A stretch of 64,000 nucleotides of DNA, from NCBI GenBank assembly GCA_025024175.1, contig QCXZ01000064.1:37097325-37161324 (forward strand), given 5' to 3'. The notes below the pieces were generated by a model. It did not search any database, was not told the origin of the DNA, and saw only the letters and a list, made by a program, of their open reading frames with translations. This DNA is from Rhyzopertha dominica. Lineage: Eukaryota; Arthropoda; Insecta; Coleoptera; Bostrichidae. The number at the start of each line of letters is the position of its first letter. Within the stretch, counting starts at the first letter, position 1. The translations under genes were made by a program, and so were the position numbers. Positions 58,872 to 64,000 of this stretch are shown here, in pieces.

Positions 58872-60129
58872 TAAACTGTGATAAGTAGAAACCCTTTGCA
58901 CCACCATACCGCTGGTACTCGTACTATCAATTTAACGGCGCATTCAAATTTTAGGTTAGAGCCTTAACTATATAATGTGGTTATGAGTAAACGTATCATC
59001 CAGTTTGTACGGCATGTTTCTCACTCCAATACTACAACGATTATCTTTTGGAAATCTGCAGACTGGTGATGAGTTCACGAAATTAACAGTCAATCATTAA
59101 CGTCATATTTATCGCAGGAGCAAACCTTTGTCAAAATTTTAGTACAAGGACCAGCAGCTAGGCGCTAAGGTGGCTTAAATCTATCACAAATAATTTACAT
59201 GTATTTTGGTATCTAAGCGACATCCAGTTATTTAGAGATCAGTGTTTAAACCGCTGTGAACTATTTTCAACCCGTTGCATCGCGAAAAAATGCCTAGGAT
59301 ATAAAATGTCAAAACCGTTAAACTGCTGATTCAGGGAATGCTGTTTTTAAGTACAAGTACATAGTTCGCTAACGAGCTAAAGAATGAGGCATCTACCAGT
59401 AAGCATACAAATAATCCTATTTTTTATTGTCCAAATATCTATCCTACGTTGGCATCGACATATATGTTACATTTGTTAGTACAGTCGTCTTAAAAATATG
59501 TTTCGGTGCAGTTTATGCTAGACTATGATTATTCATAACTATGTGACATTTCCAGCGACTGGAAAAACATGAAACATGTGGTTTTACAGTTTGACAAGGA
59601 GTGTGCATTCAATGATAAAGGTGCATGTTAAGTTAAGTATATTTGATAAATAAAAGTTGAAGTAAGTTCACTGAATCTTGATAGGTGCCGCTTTCGTGTC
59701 CGTTGGTCCGCTCGGTTCTGTACAAAATTTGCAATCCATTTTAAACCAGCTTAATTCCTGATGAGCTACAGATTGAACCTTTAAACAATTTGGAACTGAA
59801 TGGCAATGTTAATATTAATATTAACTCCCTTTTCTGTCTAATACCTATTTTTTAATAGTCTTAATAATTAAAACGGCTCCTTAATATACCAAACAAAATT
59901 GTACATATAACCTCAACGGTCATACAACGTTGGCAACGTCGGTTCTTCGGTTCTCGTCATATTATCCAGGCTACAAGAGTTAGACTAGAACTTTGAACTG
60001 ACTTCAGAACATCAATTTGGTTTTTTGACCCGCCCTTGGAACAATCCGGCAAGTACTCAGAGTTACTAATGACATTGCAGTTAATTTTAATGAAAGTAAA
60101 AATACGATTACTACTTGGTTTAAAAAAAC
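58872..60129. other. Unassigned sequence
   Basis: No gene or repeat recognised. LINE similarity begins at about 60130. Confidence 0.4.
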
Positions 60130-60286
60130 GAATTTGATAAAGTCCAGCATAAAGGCTTGATTAATAAATTAATCAAGCTACAAGTAAATGACAATTATGT
60201 CTTACTTGATTAATAGAACATTTCAAGTTAAATTAATCACATTTATTCAAACATTCACGGTGGCGTTCCTCAAGGGTCGGTGTTGT
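60130..60286 (+). pseudogene. Jockey-like LINE reverse transcriptase fragment, 5' part
   Basis: The plus strand reads KGLINKLIKLQ, then after frame changes NRTFQVKLI, and then GGVPQGSVL at about 60260-60286, matching the conserved region of LINE reverse transcriptases that ends in the GVPQGSVLSP block. The reading is cut inside this block by the element inserted at 60287. The bases that resume after the insertion (from 61721) supply the missing SP. Confidence 0.75.
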
Positions 60287-61710
60287 GGGTCTAGAACTTT
60301 TCACCTCCGTCGGTTCTAGGCCGTTCATTATAACCTATGAACGGCCTAGGCCGGTTCGCGGTCGCCGATTCGCAGCCGCTGATTCGCAGCTGGCCGTTTC
60401 GAAGCCAGACCTCTTCGCAGCCGAACCGTCCGAAGTCCGAAGTCGGCCGTTTGGCAGTCGACTGTATCGACGCCAAACTGATAACAATATTCATTCCAAA
60501 AATTTTAAAATCTGTTTTTTTTTTGAGAAAATAAGCTGTTAAGGAACTAATTTGAGTATCATAAAAGATTTTTTTCTAAAAGAAATTTTTTGTACCTACC
60601 TTATTGGTTGGGGGTACCTAATTGTTGAATGGTAAAAAAAAGCAAAATAACCTTCATTATAGTATAAGATTTGCATTCACCGGAAGATTATTCGGTGCAT
60701 ATATTATTTAATCTGATCCTGTATTATAATGTTTTTATAAATTTCTACCGTCTCTAGTGCGCTTTTCCACTGCTTTTTAAATAATTTTACATATATCTGA
60801 AAGTACCTAATAAAATTAATCTATTAACCTAAATTGTTCTAGTTTAACAAGTAAAAGAAGAAATGGTCACAAAAACGTCTGTGGCACAGAAAATCTCTAT
60901 GAAAATTTAAATGAAAAGCAACTCTTTTCCAAATTTTATTATTTAGTAATGTTAATAGAATTTGTGGATGGAACGTGCTGAAAGTACTATCCTGCAGTGT
61001 TACAATATTAGGCTGTCGTAATATGTATTTTTCCCTAAACATTAATATATGTCAAAGCGTGTGCCCATTAGTAAAAACCATGGCACTAGTTACCTAAAAA
61101 GTTTTTTATATTGAATACAGAAATATTAGCAGATGATTACTTCATTACTAAAATAGTGTAATTTCTACATAAAAAAATCAGGAATTTATCTTATCTCCAA
61201 TAAATTGTACTTTTAAATATGTGCCTAAGTTACCAACAGTAACAATTGTGAATTGATTGCGCCTCAAAATAAAAGGGAAATTAAATAGATACTTTTTACA
61301 TAAAAGTTAGAGATTAATACATAAAGATACGGTTCCGTCGAAAAAAATTACTGAAACTCAAAAGTTTACTTCTTACTTCAACGAAAAATTCATTAATATT
61401 TGGGCGAAAGAAAAGAAAAGCCATTTTTTTGCCGTAGGATCTAACAAATATTTTATAATTAATTTTTATTTGCTAAATATTATAGTGGGCACAGAATAAT
61501 AATGATTGTCCCCAAATTTCTTCAATTACAGTTAAAATTTTTGCCGTAAATATTGTTTAGTTATCAGTCTGGCGACGAAATAGTCGGCTGCGAAACGGCC
61601 TGCTTCGAAAAGGTCCGGCTGCGAAGTGGCCTGGCTTCGAAACGGCCGGCTGCGAATTGGCGGTTGCGAACCGGCGGGCTCGAACCGGCNGCGACGANAG
61701 GTCGCATTCC
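60287..61710. mobile_element. Inserted element with long GC-rich inverted repeats
   Basis: The 10 bases TCGGTGTTGT lie directly before (60277-60286) and after (61711-61720) the insertion. Inverted repeats of about 145 bp (60345-60490 and 61556-61700) consist of reiterated TTCGCAGCCG and GGCCGTTTCGAAGCC motifs, and end in a GATAAC block. A short perfect hairpin, CTAGGCCGTTCAT and its complement with an 8-base loop, lies near the left end (60316-60349). The AT-rich middle encodes nothing recognisable. A 9-10 bp duplication with long inverted repeats fits a non-autonomous Mutator-like element, but the termini are weakly matched. Confidence 0.7.
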
Positions 61711-61720
61711 TCGGTGTTGT

Positions 61721-61990
61721 CACCGAAAAAACCTCGGACTTTACGCAGATGATACAGCCATTTACGCACACTTATTTTACGCTATAGTCACCAACTGCCA
61801 ACAAACAACTTCTTATACACACAGACATACCAAACTAAATATATTTGCAAATGGAATGACACAGAAGACACAAAACATAATAATAACAAATAAATGTACT
61901 AATAACAGAACAACGCAAAACAAAGATAAACGGACAAGACATACATCAAGCTGACACTACAAGTTTCATATTTAGGATAATTTACCTTTG
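61721..61990 (+). pseudogene. Jockey-like LINE reverse transcriptase fragment, YADD part
   Basis: After SP (61721-61725) about 40 residues are missing, then a shifted frame reads GLYADDTAIYAHLFYA, the catalytic YADD block of LINE reverse transcriptases, followed by KLNIFANGMTQKTQNIIIT, matching the K.N..KT..I.F region. The frame ends near 61954. A typical LINE 3' stretch follows. Deletion and frameshift make it inactive. Confidence 0.8.
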
Positions 61991-62290
61991 TTTTGTGTTT
62001 GGTCCAATGCTCTATAATGTTAGCTAGTCTGCACTTTGGTTTTATTAATAATAATAATTTGTTTAGTTAGTTTAGTATAGTTTATTTTTTTATTACGTTT
62101 GTTGGGTACTGTGTATTTTTAGTTACGTACTCTTCACTTGAATATTAATAATTAAATGTAGAATTAGTTGAGTTTATTGTTACTTAATTTTAGTGCAAAT
62201 AGCTTTTGTCTTGCGCAACTGTTTTGCTATTTTTTACATATTTATAGAAACTCCGATGTTTTTAGTATTAGTATAATAATAATAATAATA
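61991..62290 (+). repeat. Probable LINE 3' end with TAA repeat tail
   Basis: The sequence after the reverse transcriptase fragment is non-coding and ends in a short (TAA)n run (about 62272-62290), the kind of tail used by jockey/I-type LINEs. Confidence 0.5.
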
Positions 62291-63338
62291 TGTTGATCTG
62301 TTGTTTAAATTTATTGTTCCAGGTTAACTTTAATTTTCAAAGGTTATACGGTATAAANTCGCTAAGTTCTGCTATTCAATCTTTAATATCTTTATGTTAN
62401 AACAACATATGAAGNTTCGGTTTTCACCATTTTAGTCTATATTCAATTGTTCTTTNAATGAAGTAAACAGCCTTATAGCGTTGCATTTAAAAACTTCAAG
62501 AAACATCGATATTTAGGCAGTAACTTCAGAAACCGCCCTCTTGCGGTCAACACGCAAACTATGTTCTGACACTTAAAATTGCTTTTTATAAAGCCACATA
62601 AGCTCTTGAAAATGACACCTCGTTGGTTAAAATCGGTCAATCTAAACCTGAAATATTAGTGATTTTCTATATTAAGATTCACCCGACCCCCACTCCTATA
62701 TTTGACATTTAACAAAAAAAAATGTTCTAAATAAAAATACTAGATTTTAGTCTAAACAATCTTAATATGTTTAATGGCGCAAACANTTATTACGCTAAAA
62801 ATGATGTGGATGTGCCACAGCGCCCTCTAGCGGTCACTTTACAAACTCGAAAATATTTTCCAGCAATTTCCCTTGGCCACTTTAGTTAAGAATTTTTTTA
62901 CCTCAATGCTCTAGGGCTACTGGTTTTGCTCACCCTGTACAATGGATGTATATGGGTGGTATGTATGTTAGTGGGACGTTTCTCTTATATTGTAAATATG
63001 ATAGACCATTTCGGGACATCCTATGGTTGTTCAAAATGCGGTAATCCCTAAATGAACTCTTGTGGGACGTTCCTGCTTCCTAGGTATTACTATGTCTGCT
63101 ATCTGGGTTATAACACACATACGAGAGAAAAGTGTACTGGAATGTTATTTGAAAGAAAAATGTCAACGGTGTTTACAAAGCATTATATTCCAAACAGAAT
63201 ATGCTATTGTTTGTTTTTAAAAGTACGAAAGACGATACAATAACAAAATATATTTATTGCAACAGATATGTGCCTGCTATCCTCTAATTTCGAAATAAAA
63301 GTAGCTGCGAACCGAATCTTAGGATAATGCAATAGTGT
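62291..63338. other. Unassigned sequence
   Basis: No gene recognised. Several ambiguous bases (62358, 62400, 62415, 62456, 62786). CCCTCTWGCGGTCA occurs at about 62538 and 62823 in the same orientation. Confidence 0.35.
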
Positions 63339-63740
63339 TCAACACGCATTTAAGAGCGCATCAAGAGGTCGATGTGCCACATTAATTGTAAGCAAAATCC
63401 GCTCGTCTGCCACATAAGAGCATTCGAACACAGCGTACGTGCGGAGAGGTCTCATTGTGGTCGGATATCCTCGCGAACACTTCCCAATACAATCAATACA
63501 AATGCTTGTATTGTCGCCAGTGATATAACAGGATGTAAATGGTACAGGATGTAGGCCATCATTTCCATTTAAATGGAGTATCCTGGCTGCGGATATTGCA
63601 AGCTCTTTCTTATTCTGCCAGCCCCGTTTCAGGCACCTTGCCGGTGACAAATAGTGGTTGTTGAAAGAGATGCGCGCATGATGGTGAACTGCGTATTCTG
63701 AAATGTGCGGCCGATCTGAAAGTGTTTTGACAGTAGACAA
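63339..63740 (-). CDS. Unidentified open frame, 133 codons
   Basis: I do not recognise this product. The frame runs from an ATG at 63740 to a stop at 63339 in a stretch with near-balanced base composition, unlike the AT-rich flanks. The product has mixed composition and several cysteines (for example ICIDCIGKCSRG). No domain, signal peptide or membrane segment is evident, and no exon partner is visible. It could be an exon of a host gene, a transposon remnant or chance. Confidence 0.22.
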   Translation of the reverse strand: MSTVKTLSDRPHISEYAVHHHARISFNNHYLSPARCLKRGWQNKKELAISAARILHLNGNDGLHPVPFTSCYITGDNTSICIDCIGKCSRGYPTTMRPLRTYAVFECSYVADERILLTINVAHRPLDALLNAC

Positions 63741-64000
63741 GCATTGCCCTCCTTGTCAATCATAGTTGTTTGCTATACGTTCTGGATTTATTTCGTTAAG
63801 TTTCGTTGGTGCATACCTATGTATTACTATGTATTTAAATTTATTTAATATTTTGTGTACGATACTGAATTCCACGGTAGATACGGATAATTTCTTGTTA
63901 ACAAGTACTACATACGAAATTAATCCTTCTATTTTATGTTAATATTTTTGCTACGGCGCGCACCCCGGCAAGAATGCTCCATTAAAACTTGAAGAGAAAG
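63741..64000. other. Unassigned sequence to the window end
   Basis: Nothing recognised. Confidence 0.4.

Noticed and set aside
60285..60542. Arginine-rich open frames on both strands
   Set aside because: They arise from the GC-rich inverted repeat motifs of the inserted element.

Overview
The window looks like intergenic, repeat-dense DNA from an insect or closely related arthropod. It is AT-rich, carries scattered single ambiguous bases typical of a draft assembly, and its transposable elements are all of animal type: mag-like Ty3/gypsy, BEL/Pao, jockey-like LINEs, hAT and TA-flanked mariner-type MITEs, and foldback elements. I found no conserved host gene that I can name. Species and chromosome cannot be told from the sequence.

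Layout. 1-3000: a LINE endonuclease fragment and a 1.0 kb foldback element. 3001-8482: a decayed mag-like gypsy element with both LTRs and a CTTAG target duplication, itself split in its zinc-knuckle region by a 1.1 kb foldback MITE. 10.2-14.3 kb: two non-autonomous hAT elements with 8-bp duplications. 16.4 kb: a minisatellite. 17482-23795: a full-length, recent BEL/Pao element on the minus strand (255-bp LTRs differing at one base, AGTGG duplication) with changed catalytic residues and two frameshifts. 24-27 kb: a MITE, an unidentified open frame and a GC-rich hairpin.

27.7-29.2 kb holds the most notable content: four tandem units of about 350 bp, each with a hammerhead self-cleaving ribozyme on the minus strand, closed by an inverted partial unit and flanked by a 14-bp direct repeat. 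A one-unit copy with the same ends and its own 13-bp duplication lies at 34.46-34.84 kb. A third, plus-strand fragment at 35.8 kb has compensatory base changes in ribozyme stem II. Together they describe a mobile retrozyme-like family, probably moved by a Penelope-like retroelement; that last step is inference.

35-45 kb: a LINE endonuclease fragment, a mariner-type transposase fragment, a GC-rich island, and a 5.8 kb DNA transposon with CACTG/CACTA termini, subterminal tandem repeats and a minus-strand split gene encoding a CIDE-N-like domain. 45-64 kb: fragments of further transposon-like genes, large foldback elements at 52.1-53.2 and 57.6-58.7 kb, a mariner-type MITE, and a jockey-like LINE split by a 1.4 kb element with long inverted repeats and a 10-bp duplication.

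There are no operons here. The elements are independent insertions, several nested, and their order can be partly read: gypsy before its foldback MITE, LINE before the 60.3 kb element, and the BEL copy among the youngest.
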